Assembly: GCF_007641235.1 (NCBI RefSeq)
Contig: NZ_CP038157.1
Span: 1,860,001-1,924,000 of the forward strand
Direction: 5' to 3'
DNA from: Corynebacterium sanguinis
GTDB taxonomy: Bacteria > Actinomycetota > Actinomycetes > Mycobacteriales > Mycobacteriaceae
DNA: 64,000 bases
Shown here: positions 52,012 through 60,751 of the stretch, one piece after another
How positions within the stretch are numbered: the stretch's first letter is position 1
How the letters are laid out: each line of letters begins with the position of its first letter
Translations under genes and position numbers: made by a program
Notes under the pieces: generated by a model
Seen by the model: only the letters and a program-made list of their open reading frames with translations
The model's database searches: none
Told to the model about the DNA's origin: nothing

Positions 52012-52778
52012 CGGTACGCCCGATCCCACGCCCTCTGGTAGTCACGCACCGCGTCGGCAACGCCGGCCATCCGGGCGGTGCGGATGTGACGCCAGAGGGC
52101 GAAAAGCTGCGGGTCGAAGCTGTGGTCGTTCGCGCGCTCAGTCACCGTTTCGACGATCGCAGCGACGCGATCCGCCCGCGCAAAGATCTTCGCCGCCCGC
52201 GGCGTCACACCCCTCGGCAATCCGGGGGTGTCGTAGAAGTCCGCGATCGAGCCCACGGTGAGCCGGGGGTTCGGCAGGTCGGTGCGCGCACCGCCGGCTG
52301 CCTCGATGAGCACCGCCGCGTCCTCCGTCGCCCGCGCCAGCAGCGCGTCCGCCTCGCCGGGGCTGAGCCACGACGGCTCCGGGAGCCGCTCCGTCTCCTC
52401 GAACCAGCGCCAGGCAACGCCGGCATTCTCAACGTCGTAGTGGGGCACGAGCACGTGGGAGAGGCCATCTTCGCCCTTGATCACGAGCGCGCCGGCTGGC
52501 CCGAGCGCCTGCGCGGCGGGGGAGCCGGCACGCAGCGTGGCCGCCTGGCCCGGCCCCCACAGAATCAGGCGGACTACAGGCTCGCGTGAGCTCAAGTCGG
52601 CGCTGGTGCGGGCGTCGAGAAGCAAGGCGGCGATGCCCTCGTCGCGGTAGATGTGACGGCCGCCGAGGTCGGTCAGCGCCGCGGCCGTCTCGTCGGTGGA
52701 CTCGGCGCCGTAGAGCCACGCGGCGAGCCACACCGCGGTGTTTTGCAGCGGGGAGTAGACGCCTGCTCGGATGTGCAT
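52008..52778 (-). CDS. Conserved hypothetical protein
   Basis: A 256-residue protein of unknown function without signal peptide or membrane segments. It begins MHIRAGVYSPLQNTAVW and has many Ala and acidic residues and the motifs DPQLFALWRHIRTARMAGV near the end. A TTG three codons upstream is an alternative start. It lies between hemH and the DUF3097 gene, divergent from the latter, where C. glutamicum also seems to have a hypothetical gene. Confidence 0.8.
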   Translation of the reverse strand: MHIRAGVYSPLQNTAVWLAAWLYGAESTDETAAALTDLGGRHIYRDEGIAALLLDARTSADLSSREPVVRLILWGPGQAATLRAGSPAAQALGPAGALVIKGEDGLSHVLVPHYDVENAGVAWRWFEETERLPEPSWLSPGEADALLARATEDAAVLIEAAGGARTDLPNPRLTVGSIADFYDTPGLPRGVTPRAAKIFARADRVAAIVETVTERANDHSFDPQLFALWRHIRTARMAGVADAVRDYQRAWDRAYR

Positions 52779-52786
52779 GAGGGGCA

Positions 52787-52792
52787 ATGGTA
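52787..52792 (-). promoter_or_regulatory. -10 element of the hypothetical gene (leaderless)
   Basis: On the minus strand TACCAT ends 8 nt before the ATG at 52778. It overlaps the expected -35 region of the divergent promoter at 52809-52814. Confidence 0.35.
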
Positions 52793-52808
52793 GCGCACCG
52801 CCGCGCGG

Positions 52809-52814
52809 TAGACT
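52809..52814 (+). promoter_or_regulatory. -10 element of the DUF3097 gene (leaderless)
   Basis: TAGACT in the context GGTAGACTGAG ends 9 nt before the ATG at 52824. Together with the minus-strand -10 at 52787 it gives two back-to-back promoters in a 45-base gap. Confidence 0.4.
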
Positions 52815-52823
52815 GAGCCGACT

Positions 52824-53666
52824 ATGACACGTAACGACCCCTATGGCTCAGATATCCTCAAAGGCCACGCCCGCCGACGCAAGCCCGCATACCCCGAGGT
52901 CCAGGCCGAACCGGGCATCGTCGTCGAGGTCGTCGGCTCCGATTTCGTGGGCGCAGTCATCGCGTTCGATCGCACCCACGATGGCGACTTCGTCCGGCTC
53001 GAAGACCGGCGCGGGACGCAGCGGCTGTTCAAGATGCTGCCCGGGGCGTTCGAAGTCGAGGGCCACCGGGTTACGCTGACGCGCGCCGTCGCTGAGCAAC
53101 AGGCCCCCGCGGTGTCGAACTCGGGGTCGCGGCGCGTCGAGGGGGTGCGCGCGAAAGTCGCGATGCCGAGCCGTATCTGGGTTGAGGGCATCCACGACGC
53201 CGCGATTGTGGAGAAGGTGTGGGGCCACGACCTGCGCGTCGAGGGAGTGGTGGTGGAGTACCTCGAGGGGCTCGACAACCTCGCGGCACGACTGGAGGAG
53301 TTTCAGCCCGGCCCGGGCAGGCGCATCGGCGTTCTCGCCGACCACCTCGTCGAGGGCAGCAAGGAGACCCGGCTCGTGGAGAACGTCGGGCCCGACGTCC
53401 TTGTCACCGGCCACCCCTACATCGACATCTGGGCGGCCGTGAAGCCCGCGAGCGTGCGCATTCGCGAGTGGCCGCAGGTGCCGTACGGCGAGGACTGGAA
53501 GCAGGGCGTGTGCCGCCGGCTCGGCTGGGGCGACACCTCGGAAGGGTGGCACCGCGTGTACTCAGCCGTGAACACGTACAAGGACTTGGACTACACGCTG
53601 ATCGGGGCCGTCGAAAGGCTCGTTGACTTCGTCACCAACCCGCAGCTCAAAAAGTCGGACCTCTGA
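52824..53666 (+). CDS. DUF3097 family protein
   Basis: A 280-residue protein of the actinobacterial DUF3097 family, function unknown. It has RIWVEGIHDAAIVEKVWGHDLR near 115-136 and GVLADHLVEGSKE near 167; the WVEGIHDA type of segment resembles nucleotide-binding TOPRIM-like loops, but this is only a suggestion. It is conserved at this place near hemH in corynebacteria. No membrane segments. Confidence 0.85.
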   Translation: MTRNDPYGSDILKGHARRRKPAYPEVQAEPGIVVEVVGSDFVGAVIAFDRTHDGDFVRLEDRRGTQRLFKMLPGAFEVEGHRVTLTRAVAEQQAPAVSNSGSRRVEGVRAKVAMPSRIWVEGIHDAAIVEKVWGHDLRVEGVVVEYLEGLDNLAARLEEFQPGPGRRIGVLADHLVEGSKETRLVENVGPDVLVTGHPYIDIWAAVKPASVRIREWPQVPYGEDWKQGVCRRLGWGDTSEGWHRVYSAVNTYKDLDYTLIGAVERLVDFVTNPQLKKSDL

Positions 53667-53685
53667 CGCATGTAAGGTGGCGGGT

Positions 53686-54114
53686 GTGGGCGCAATCGTT
53701 TGGTTTATCGCAGCAGCAGTACTGGCTGGCCTCGAACTGGCCGCCGGTGAATTCACGTTCCTTATGCTCGCCGCGGGTGCGCTCACAGCAGCCGGTGTCT
53801 CGTTAGCGGGGATCCCCCTGTGGGCTGAAGTCGCGGTGTTCGTCGCGTCCTCGGCCGCGTTCTGGTTCTTCCTTCGCCCCTACCTGCACAAGCAGTTCCA
53901 CAAACCAGGGGCCTACGACGACAGCCCGCGAGCCCTCGTCGGCGCACGCGCCGAAGTGCTCGAGGACATCACCCCGCACGGCGGGCAGGTGCGTCTCGAC
54001 GGCGGCATCTGGTCCGCCCGCTCGCTCGACCCGTACGAGACCATTCCGGCTGGAGCGCACGTTACCGTTTCGGATATCGACGGCCCCGTTGCGGTCGTCT
54101 GGAAGGAGCCCTAG
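53686..54114 (+). CDS. NfeD-like membrane protein
   Basis: A 142-residue protein with two to three membrane segments (about 3-19, 22-38 and 43-62) and a C-terminal OB-fold domain (about 80-140, with LVGARAEVLEDI and GAHVTVSDIDGPVAVV). This is the short NfeD form that accompanies SPFH/stomatin proteins. I chose the GTG at 53686 after TAAGG; the frame is open upstream but overlaps the DUF3097 gene. Its stop shares one base with the SPFH start. Confidence 0.85.
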   Translation: MGAIVWFIAAAVLAGLELAAGEFTFLMLAAGALTAAGVSLAGIPLWAEVAVFVASSAAFWFFLRPYLHKQFHKPGAYDDSPRALVGARAEVLEDITPHGGQVRLDGGIWSARSLDPYETIPAGAHVTVSDIDGPVAVVWKEP

Positions 54115-55325
54115 TGGGCGCAATAGTTGCAGCCGTCATCATCATCTTGCTGGTGGCGATCCTGTTCAGTTCCATCAAGATGATCCAGCAAGGCGAGGCC
54201 GCGGTCATTGAGCGCCTTGGCCGCTACACCCGCACCGTCTCCGGCGGAGTGACCCTGCTCGTGCCGTTTATCGACCGCGTTCGCCAGCGCGTCGATACGC
54301 GCGAGCGCGTCGTGTCCTTCCCGCCGCAGGCCGTGATCACTCAGGACAACCTGACGGTGGCCATCGACATCGTGGTCACTTTCCAAATCAACGACCCCGC
54401 CAAGGCGATCTACGGCGTGGATAACTACCTCGTCGGCGTGGAGCAAATCTCCGTCGCTACGCTTCGCGACGTCGTCGGCGGCATGACCCTGGAAGAGACC
54501 CTGACGTCGCGCGAAACCATCAACCGGCGCCTGCGCGGCGAGCTCGACGCCGCGACCGCGAAGTGGGGCCTTCGCATCAGCCGCGTTGAGCTCAAGGCGA
54601 TTGATCCGCCGCCGTCCATCCAGCAGTCCATGGAGATGCAGATGAAGGCGGACCGCGAGAAGCGTGCGATGATTCTTACCGCGGAGGGTAAGCGCGAGTC
54701 CGATATCAAGACCGCCGAGGGTGAGAAGCAGGCCCGCATCCTTTCCGCCGAGGGCGAGAAGCACGCCGCCATTTTGTCCGCCGAGGCCGAGCGCCAGGCG
54801 ATGATCCTGCGCGCCGAGGGCGACCGCGCCGCAAAGTACCTCTCCGCGCAGGGTGAGGCCCGCGCGCTGCAGAAGGTCAACGCCGCGATCAAGTCTTCCG
54901 GTGTCACGCCCGAGCTGCTGGCGTACCAGTACCTGGAGAAGCTGCCGGAGATCGCGAACAACGAGGCCGCGACGATGTGGATGATTCCCTCGCAGCTCGG
55001 CGATTCGCTCGAGCAATTTGCCAAGGCGTTCGCGCACAAGGACGACGACGGCGTCTTCCGCTACGAAACCTCCAGCGTGGACCAGGAGACCAAGGACATG
55101 GCCGGGGTGGAGGACACCGACCGCTGGTTCGACACGTCCACCGACCCGGAGTTGGCCAAGGCGCTGGCCGAGGCTCGCGCCGTGGCCAACAAGCACGTCG
55201 ACGCCCCGGACCCGACGATGGATCGCCCCGAGATCGAGCGCGCCGTCACCGCCAGCCGCGACCTTGAGCCGCGCACGCGCGTGCAGGAGCCGGTGGTTAA
55301 TCCTGTCACGGAGCAGGACTCCTAG
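54114..55325 (+). CDS. SPFH/Band 7 (stomatin-like) membrane protein
   Basis: A 403-residue protein with one N-terminal membrane segment (about 3-20), an SPFH domain (about 21-180, with VIERLGRYTRTVSGG and RERVVSFPPQAVITQDN), then a long coiled coil (about 175-260) built from repeated EGEK/EAERQ units. SPFH proteins organise membrane microdomains and usually pair with NfeD, as here. It begins at a GTG overlapping the nfeD stop. The C-terminal 80 residues are acidic and probably disordered. Confidence 0.9.
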   Translation: MGAIVAAVIIILLVAILFSSIKMIQQGEAAVIERLGRYTRTVSGGVTLLVPFIDRVRQRVDTRERVVSFPPQAVITQDNLTVAIDIVVTFQINDPAKAIYGVDNYLVGVEQISVATLRDVVGGMTLEETLTSRETINRRLRGELDAATAKWGLRISRVELKAIDPPPSIQQSMEMQMKADREKRAMILTAEGKRESDIKTAEGEKQARILSAEGEKHAAILSAEAERQAMILRAEGDRAAKYLSAQGEARALQKVNAAIKSSGVTPELLAYQYLEKLPEIANNEAATMWMIPSQLGDSLEQFAKAFAHKDDDGVFRYETSSVDQETKDMAGVEDTDRWFDTSTDPELAKALAEARAVANKHVDAPDPTMDRPEIERAVTASRDLEPRTRVQEPVVNPVTEQDS

Positions 55326-55870
55326 TCCAGCTGGGCAGCCCGCCTGATCAGATTGAGCGCGAGTGTGACGCCGGCCTGCTCCGCCTGCCACCCGGCCGCC
55401 TGAAGGCGCTGGCTCATCGCCTGCTTGGAAATGCCCAGCGCTTCGGCAGCCTCGTTTTGGTTCATGCCGCGCCGCACCAGGGCCGTGGCCTCCCGGCCCT
55501 CGAGGGTGCGCTTGAGCAAAACGTGCGCGATCAGCGCGAACGTGGCCGCGATGTCCGCGGCCGCGCTGCCGTCCGCCTCGGTGCTCACACCCACACTTCC
55601 CGGCTTGCGCCCGGCCGCCTCGGTCGCGGCGCTCAGCGCCGGCCCGCGCACGGTGATGCCGAGCCCGATAGTCCAGTTACCGTCGGACAACAACGCCATG
55701 ATCACGTTCAGCGCGTCGTCCGGCGTGTCCACGTGCGCGCGGATGTCCTCCACACCAACGACCTCGAACGTGCCCACCCCGGGAAGCGTCGACAACGCCT
55801 CGGCCGAGCGCTTCACAAGCTGGGCGCGGCCCTTTTCTTTGCCCCGGTAGCGGGCGTGGACGGCGATCAT
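55322..55870 (-). CDS. Protein with C-terminal helix-turn-helix, unknown function
   Basis: A 182-residue soluble protein. The N-terminal 110 residues have LPGVGTFEVVGVEDIRAHVDTP and LSDGNWTIGLGI, of unknown fold. Residues about 135-170 form a sigma-region-4-like helix-turn-helix (MNQNEAAEALGISKQAMSQRLQAAGW). It may be a DNA-binding regulator. It converges with the SPFH gene (4 shared bases) and lies six bases after the VTT-domain gene. Confidence 0.8.
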   Translation of the reverse strand: MIAVHARYRGKEKGRAQLVKRSAEALSTLPGVGTFEVVGVEDIRAHVDTPDDALNVIMALLSDGNWTIGLGITVRGPALSAATEAAGRKPGSVGVSTEADGSAAADIAATFALIAHVLLKRTLEGREATALVRRGMNQNEAAEALGISKQAMSQRLQAAGWQAEQAGVTLALNLIRRAAQLD

Positions 55871-55876
55871 ATCGGT

Positions 55877-56524
55877 CTAGTCTAGCGGGTTTAGTCGGCG
55901 CGTCGGCAGGGTGGCGTCGAGAAGCAAGCCAGCGGTCCCGACGACCGCGAGCACCCCCATGATGACCAACACAACGGGGTTCACCTCGCCGGTGAGCGCA
56001 TCGCCGAACACCGCCACGATCGCCGTGTTGGGCGCGGACCCGACGAGGGTGGCCAAGGTGAACGCGCCGAGCGGCACGCGCGAGAGCGCGGCGGCGTAGT
56101 TGAGGATGGAAAACGGCACGACGGCGATGAGCCGCAGGCTCGCGATCGCCAGCCACCCGCGCTGCTCAAGCCGCCGGTTGAGCGATTCCATCGCGGGGTG
56201 CTTCAGGCGCGGCTCCACGAAGTCGCGCAGCAGGAAGCGCACCACGAGCAGCGAGATCGCCGCCGCCACCGTCGTTGCGCTCAGCGCGATCACGATGCCC
56301 CACGCCGTGCCGAAGAGCACCCCGGCCGAGATCGTCATCACGGTTCGCGGGATGGGGAACTGCGTAACCACGACGTAGAGCACCCAGAAGAGGATCGGGA
56401 ACCAGGCTCCGGTTTGGTCGGCCCAGGTGCGCAGGACGGAGAGCGGGGGGACGTCGAGAAGCATCCATGAGGCGATGAATAGGGCAGCGGCGACCGCGAT
56501 GAGCGCAAGCCGGGATCTGCTCAT
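55877..56524 (-). CDS. VTT-domain (TVP38/TMEM64, DedA-like) membrane protein
   Basis: A 215-residue protein with about five to six membrane segments and the VTT domain signature region FPIPRTVMTISAGVLFG (about 58-74) and RLIAVVPFSILNYAAALS near 133. VTT/DedA proteins are lipid transporters or scramblases; the substrate here is unknown. The frame is open into the upstream tRNA, but GGAAGGA 7 bases before 56524 defines the start. A terminator lies just before its ribosome site. Confidence 0.9.
   Translation of the reverse strand: MSRSRLALIAVAAALFIASWMLLDVPPLSVLRTWADQTGAWFPILFWVLYVVVTQFPIPRTVMTISAGVLFGTAWGIVIALSATTVAAAISLLVVRFLLRDFVEPRLKHPAMESLNRRLEQRGWLAIASLRLIAVVPFSILNYAAALSRVPLGAFTLATLVGSAPNTAIVAVFGDALTGEVNPVVLVIMGVLAVVGTAGLLLDATLPTRRLNPLD
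55879..55884 (-). promoter_or_regulatory. Candidate -10 element of the HTH gene (leaderless)
   Basis: On the minus strand TAGACT, immediately before and touching the VTT gene stop codon, ends 8 nt before the ATG at 55870. Confidence 0.35.
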
Positions 56525-56530
56525 GGGGTC

Positions 56531-56559
56531 CTTCCAATGCAAAAACCGGCTCCGTGCAG
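56531..56559 (-). terminator. Intrinsic terminator of tRNA-Leu
   Basis: On the minus strand a 9-bp stem (56551-56559 with 56535-56543) with a 7-base loop is followed by four T residues (56531-56534). It is the clearest Rho-independent terminator in the window and lies only 7 to 10 bases before the VTT start codon. Confidence 0.7.
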
Positions 56560-56575
56560 GGGAACCGGTGGGTTG

Positions 56576-56661
56576 TGCCCGAGGGGGGACTTGAACCCCC
56601 ACGTCCGTTAATAGGACACTAGCACCTCAAGCTAGCGCGTCTGCCATTCCGCCACCCGGGC
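56576..56661 (-). tRNA. tRNA-Leu (anticodon GAG)
   Basis: 86-nt tRNA gene on the minus strand. The acceptor arm GCCCGGG pairs with CTCGGGC, the anticodon arm is CTAGC-TTGAGGT-GCTAG with anticodon GAG, and the T arm has GTTCAAGTC. A long variable arm is present, as expected for leucine tRNA. CCA is not encoded. It reads CUC codons. Confidence 0.95.
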
Positions 56662-56824
56662 TGGGTGTTCTAAGCCTTTCGGCTTGGCACCTGGATAACT
56701 ATAGGGGCAGCCCCGCGTTGCGCACAAATCGCCAGCTCACCCCGCTTATCGACGCCCCACCCAACGCCAAGGTCTTCCACCGTTGTCATTTACCCGGCGA
56801 ACATATTTCGGTATGAATTGAGAT

Positions 56825-57355
56825 ATGAGCAACTACAACGATTCCCGTTTCCCCGGACCCGACCCCTATGCCCCGCTGAAGGACCTGCCGACGTTTACGC
56901 TAACGTCGACCGACATCGTCGACGGCGAGAAGCTCAGCGAGGCGCTGGTCGGCGACGACGCCACCTCGCCGCAGCTCGCGTGGTCCGACCTGCCCGAGGG
57001 CACCAAGTCCCTGGCAGTGACCTGCTTCGACCCCGACGCCCCGACGGCCTCCGGGTTCTGGCACTGGTCCGTATTCAACATCCCGGTCAGCGTCACCGAG
57101 CTGCCATCCGGCGCCGGCGCCAAGGAGGACCTGGGCGTGGGTGCCGTGACCTTGACGGGTGATTCCGGTGTGACGGCGTTCTACGGCGCGAATCCGCCGG
57201 AGGGCCACGGCCCGCACCGCTACCTGTTCGCCGTGCACGCGGTCGACGTCGAGGAGCTGCCGGCCGACGAGATCGCCAACCCGACGCAGCTGGGCTTCAA
57301 CCTCTACTTCCACTCGATCGGTCGCGCGATTCTGTGGGGCTGGTACGAGAACTAA
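56825..57355 (+). CDS. YbhB/YbcL family (PEBP-like) protein
   Basis: A 176-residue phosphatidylethanolamine-binding-like protein related to Raf kinase inhibitor. It has DPDAPTASGFWHWSVFNIP near 60-78 and GPHRYLFAVHAVDV near 128, the standard ligand-pocket motifs. No signal peptide. The biochemical role of the bacterial members is unclear. It stands between the tRNA and a small membrane-protein gene. Confidence 0.92.
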   Translation: MSNYNDSRFPGPDPYAPLKDLPTFTLTSTDIVDGEKLSEALVGDDATSPQLAWSDLPEGTKSLAVTCFDPDAPTASGFWHWSVFNIPVSVTELPSGAGAKEDLGVGAVTLTGDSGVTAFYGANPPEGHGPHRYLFAVHAVDVEELPADEIANPTQLGFNLYFHSIGRAILWGWYEN

Positions 57356-57369
57356 ACGGACGCGTCCGG

Positions 57370-57375
57370 TAGTCT
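57370..57375 (+). promoter_or_regulatory. Candidate -10 element after a 12-bp palindrome
   Basis: TAGTCT ends 9 nt before the ATG at 57385. Two bases upstream is the perfect palindrome CGGACGCGTCCG (57357-57368), possibly an operator. Confidence 0.3.
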
Positions 57376-57384
57376 CAATCGGCA

Positions 57385-57732
57385 ATGATTCCGATTCAAC
57401 TTCGCGTGGGTGGGGCGTTTCTCGCCCTCGCCGTCGTTTTAGTGATCTATGCCGCCGTCGCCTTCTTCCGCGGCCAAGCGGTCTTCGAGATCACCCCGCA
57501 GGTGCTCACGATCGCGGCCGCCGCGCTTCTCTTCGGAGCGAATGCCACGTTCGTGCGCGGCCAGAGCCGCTCGCGCGCGCAGGTGGTGGCTCTCGTGGTT
57601 GCCGTGGGCCTCGTGATCCTCGGCGTTCCTTTGCCCGCAGCGACGATCTTCGCCACCCCGACCTACTGGCTGCTGCTGTGGGCCGGGGCGGCGGTGGTGT
57701 GCGCTCTTATTCTGCGTCAGAGCGCCACGTAA
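57385..57732 (+). CDS. Small membrane protein, unknown function
   Basis: A 115-residue protein with four hydrophobic segments (about 8-27, 33-50, 58-77 and 85-110) and short Arg-rich loops. No recognised family. It converges with pyrD, and the two coding regions overlap by 26 bases. Confidence 0.75.
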   Translation: MIPIQLRVGGAFLALAVVLVIYAAVAFFRGQAVFEITPQVLTIAAAALLFGANATFVRGQSRSRAQVVALVVAVGLVILGVPLPAATIFATPTYWLLLWAGAAVVCALILRQSAT

Positions 57733-58792
57733 GGCCGCTGCCGACCGCCTCACCGATGGAGCTGAGGCCGTGAGCACGCACCTGCGCAGCGAGCCCGGTG
57801 TGGATCTGCCGGATCCAGCCCGGACCGCCGTAAATAAACGGCGTGTAGCCCTGCAGCAGGCTCGCGCCGGCCGCGATGCGCTCCCACGCCTGCTGCGGGG
57901 TGGAAATTCCGCCGACGCTGACCAGCACGAGCCGGTCGCCGACGCGGGTGTGGAGCCGCTTGAGCACCTCTAGCGAGCGCTCGCCCAGAGGGGCTCCCGA
58001 GATACCACCCGCGCCCATCGCCTCCACCTCGGCCGCGTCCGTGGCCAGCCCGTCGCGGGAGATGGTTGTGTTAGTGGCCACGATGCCGTCGAGGCCCAGC
58101 TCAAGCGCTAGGTCCGCCACCGTGTCGACGTCCTCGTTGCTCAGATCCGGGGCGATCTTCACCAAAATCGGGGTACTCGTCGCCTCCGCCACGGCACTGA
58201 GGATCGGGCGCAGTTCCTCGACAGCCTGCAGGTCCCGCAGCCCGGGGGTGTTGGGGGAGGAGACGTTGACCACGAGGTAATCCGCCAACGGGCCCAGCAC
58301 CGTCGCCCCGGCGCGGTAGTCGGCCACGGCGTCGGTGGACACTTTGTTTTTGCCGATGTTCACGCCGACCACGGCGCGCGGCGAGCGCTCGTCCAGACTG
58401 GTCGCGGCCGCGAGCGCGCCGTCGTTGTTAAAGCCCATGCGGTTGAGGATCGCCTTGTCCTTGGGAAGCCTGAACAGCCGTGGCGCGGGGTTGCCCGGCT
58501 GCGGCTTCGGGGTGATCGTGCCCACCTCCGCGTAGCCGAAGCCCACCGCCGGCCAGGCGTTGATCGCGCGGGCGTTCTTATCAAAACCCGCGGCCAGGCC
58601 TAGGGGAGCGGGGAAGGTGACACCGAACAGAGTCTGCTCCAGCACCGGGTCGTGGACGCGCACGACGCGCTCTATCGCCCGGTTCAGCGGCTTGGCGACG
58701 TGCAGCGCGCGCAGAGCGCTACCCATGACCCCGTGGATGCGCTCGGCGGGGACGCGGAACATGACCGCTAGCGCGGCGTCGTAGAGGCTCAT
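57707..58792 (-). CDS. pyrD: Dihydroorotate dehydrogenase (quinone), class 2
   Basis: Membrane-associated FMN enzyme that oxidises dihydroorotate to orotate in pyrimidine synthesis, passing electrons to quinone. The 361-residue protein has an N-terminal helical extension (about 1-50) for quinone binding, NRMGFNND near 113, the class-2 catalytic Ser in [10 protein letters not shown] near 177 and phosphate-binding SVGGIST near 295. It overlaps the lipoprotein gene by four bases (ATGA). Confidence 0.95.
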   Translation of the reverse strand: MSLYDAALAVMFRVPAERIHGVMGSALRALHVAKPLNRAIERVVRVHDPVLEQTLFGVTFPAPLGLAAGFDKNARAINAWPAVGFGYAEVGTITPKPQPGNPAPRLFRLPKDKAILNRMGFNNDGALAAATSLDERSPRAVVGVNIGKNKVSTDAVADYRAGATVLGPLADYLVVNVSSPNTPGLRDLQAVEELRPILSAVAEATSTPILVKIAPDLSNEDVDTVADLALELGLDGIVATNTTISRDGLATDAAEVEAMGAGGISGAPLGERSLEVLKRLHTRVGDRLVLVSVGGISTPQQAWERIAAGASLLQGYTPFIYGGPGWIRQIHTGLAAQVRAHGLSSIGEAVGSGLTWRSDAE

Positions 58793-59826
58793 GACGTTTT
58801 CTCCTTCAGGCTGCTCTTTTCCTCCGGCGTGATCACCTGCAGGCCGTCGCCGGAGGCGGATGCGATGACCAGGGTGCCGTCGTCAAGCGTGACCATGTTC
58901 TGCGCGTCGGCGATGGTGCGCGCCTCGGCGGCCTTCAGGGGCACGCCCTGGGAAATGTCGTAGCCCTCGGCGGTGTTCGTCGCGGTGGAGGTAACCCAGG
59001 CCAGCGCCGATTCGTCGTCCCACGTCACTCCCCACGGGCTTTGCGCGACGGGCGCGGACTGCTGCAACCGAATGATGTCGGACACGGTGTAGACCAGCAA
59101 CTGGGAGCCCGTGTTGTCGGCGGCGAGCACGAGTCCGTCGCCGCCGGTGGCGACACCGCCGACGCCCAGGCCCACGCGCAGCGTCCCGCCCTGGCGCCCG
59201 CCTTCGAGGTCGAGCTCTTGGATCGTGGTGTCGAAATGGTTGACGCGCACGGCGGTGTCCGCAGCGCCCTCGCGCGGGACCGTCAGAAGCTGGTCGGTCT
59301 CGCGGGCGACGCCGAAGTTGCTCACCTCGTCGCCGTCGCGGTAGATGCGTACCGTGCGCTCGTCGGCGGATCCGGTGACCACGTCGCCTGACGCCGTCAC
59401 CGCCGCGACGGAGGCGGGGGCGGGGGTGTCGAAGCTGCGCTCGCCCGTGGAATCGAAGATGCGCACCTGCGACCCGCAGGCGACGACGAAGCTGCCGGCC
59501 CGGGCCGAGGCATCGCCGCAAGCCGGATCGAGCTGATACTCCGTGGCCGTTCCCGAGGTGACTTGCTCAAAGGTTCCGACGGTCAAAGTGTCGCCCGCGC
59601 GCACCGCGAGCGTATCCCCGGTGGCGTCGAGGTCCTGCACCGCGGCGAAGTCGACGACGCGCCCGGCCGGGTCAGTCGCCGGCGGCGAGGGCTGTGCTTC
59701 GGCGTTGCCCATATTCACAGCCAATTCCCCGGCGTCGCCGCCGCCCGCGGCTGACTGGCAGGCAGACAGGCCCACAGCAGAGGCGAGGAGGGTACCGGCG
59801 AGCACGCAACGTCGTAGGGTTATCAC
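58789..59826 (-). CDS. Lipoprotein, probable beta-propeller
   Basis: A 345-residue secreted lipoprotein. The signal peptide ends in the lipobox LSAC with the lipidated Cys at residue 23. After a Pro-rich linker the mature part has repeated short strands (for example [17 protein letters not shown] and DDGTLVIAS), which suggests a beta-propeller. Function unknown. It is coupled to pyrD (ATGA overlap) and divergent from uppP. Confidence 0.85.
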   Translation of the reverse strand: MITLRRCVLAGTLLASAVGLSACQSAAGGGDAGELAVNMGNAEAQPSPPATDPAGRVVDFAAVQDLDATGDTLAVRAGDTLTVGTFEQVTSGTATEYQLDPACGDASARAGSFVVACGSQVRIFDSTGERSFDTPAPASVAAVTASGDVVTGSADERTVRIYRDGDEVSNFGVARETDQLLTVPREGAADTAVRVNHFDTTIQELDLEGGRQGGTLRVGLGVGGVATGGDGLVLAADNTGSQLLVYTVSDIIRLQQSAPVAQSPWGVTWDDESALAWVTSTATNTAEGYDISQGVPLKAAEARTIADAQNMVTLDDGTLVIASASGDGLQVITPEEKSSLKEKTS

Positions 59827-59858
59827 GCCTCCTGACTATAGCAACCGCTATCCGGGGG

Positions 59859-59864
59859 TAGCCT
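59859..59864 (+). promoter_or_regulatory. Candidate -10 element for uppP (leaderless)
   Basis: TAGCCT ends 8 nt before the ATG at 59873 in the 46-base gap between the divergent lipoprotein and uppP genes. Confidence 0.35.
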
Positions 59865-59872
59865 GATTGCTC

Positions 59873-60730
59873 ATGAACGCAGCAACCGCCGCCGCGGAGC
59901 AGATGAGCTGGCTCCAAGTAATCGTCCTATCCGTCGTGCAGGGGCTCACGGAGTTCTTGCCCGTGTCCTCCTCGGGGCACCTGCGCATCGTCTCGGAACT
60001 CTTCTGGGGCCAAGACGCTGGTGCGAGCTTCACCGCCGTGATCCAGCTCGGCACCGAGCTGGCCGTGCTGGTGTTCTTCGCCAAAGAGATCTGGCAAATC
60101 CTGACCGGATGGTTCGCGGGGTTGTTCAACAAGGACAAGCGCGGCTTTGACTACCGCATGGGGTGGATGGTCATCGTCGGCACGATCCCAGTGGCGCTGC
60201 TCGGCGTGCTGCTCAAAGACCTGATCCGCGAGAACTTCCGCAACCTGTGGATCACCGCCACGGTGCTCATCGTGTTCTCCCTCGTGTTCATCCTCGCCGA
60301 GCGCTACGGCAAGAAAACGCGCGGCTACGACGAGCTGACCATGAAAGACGCCGTAATCATGGGCCTGTGGCAGTGCCTGGCGCTGATCCCCGGCGTGTCG
60401 CGCTCCGGCGGCACCATCTCCGGCGGCCTGTTCCTCAACCTCGACCGCGAGGTGGCAACCCGTTTCAGCTTCCTGCTCGCCATTCCGGCCGTGCTCGCCT
60501 CTGGGCTGTTCTCCCTGCCCGACGCGTTCGCTCCGCAGGCCGGCCAGGCGGCGACGGGCATGCAGCTGCTCGTCGGCAGTGGTGTGGCGTTCGTGCTCGG
60601 CTACGTCTCCATCGCCTGGCTACTGAAGTTCGTGGCCAACCACTCGTTTGCCTGGTTCGCCGCCTACCGCATTCCGCTGGGCCTTGTAGTGATGGCGCTG
60701 CTCGCGGCAGGAGTGATGAGCCCGCTGTAG
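59873..60730 (+). CDS. uppP: Undecaprenyl-diphosphate phosphatase
   Basis: Membrane enzyme (BacA family) that recycles undecaprenyl diphosphate for cell-wall synthesis; high dosage gives bacitracin resistance. The 285-residue protein has [14 protein letters not shown] (about 24-37) and [13 protein letters not shown] near 168-180, the two catalytic motifs, and about eight membrane segments. A TTG two codons upstream is an alternative start. mshC follows after 21 bases. Confidence 0.95.
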   Translation: MNAATAAAEQMSWLQVIVLSVVQGLTEFLPVSSSGHLRIVSELFWGQDAGASFTAVIQLGTELAVLVFFAKEIWQILTGWFAGLFNKDKRGFDYRMGWMVIVGTIPVALLGVLLKDLIRENFRNLWITATVLIVFSLVFILAERYGKKTRGYDELTMKDAVIMGLWQCLALIPGVSRSGGTISGGLFLNLDREVATRFSFLLAIPAVLASGLFSLPDAFAPQAGQAATGMQLLVGSGVAFVLGYVSIAWLLKFVANHSFAWFAAYRIPLGLVVMALLAAGVMSPL

Positions 60731-60751
60731 GGGCCGATGTAGGGTAGGCTC

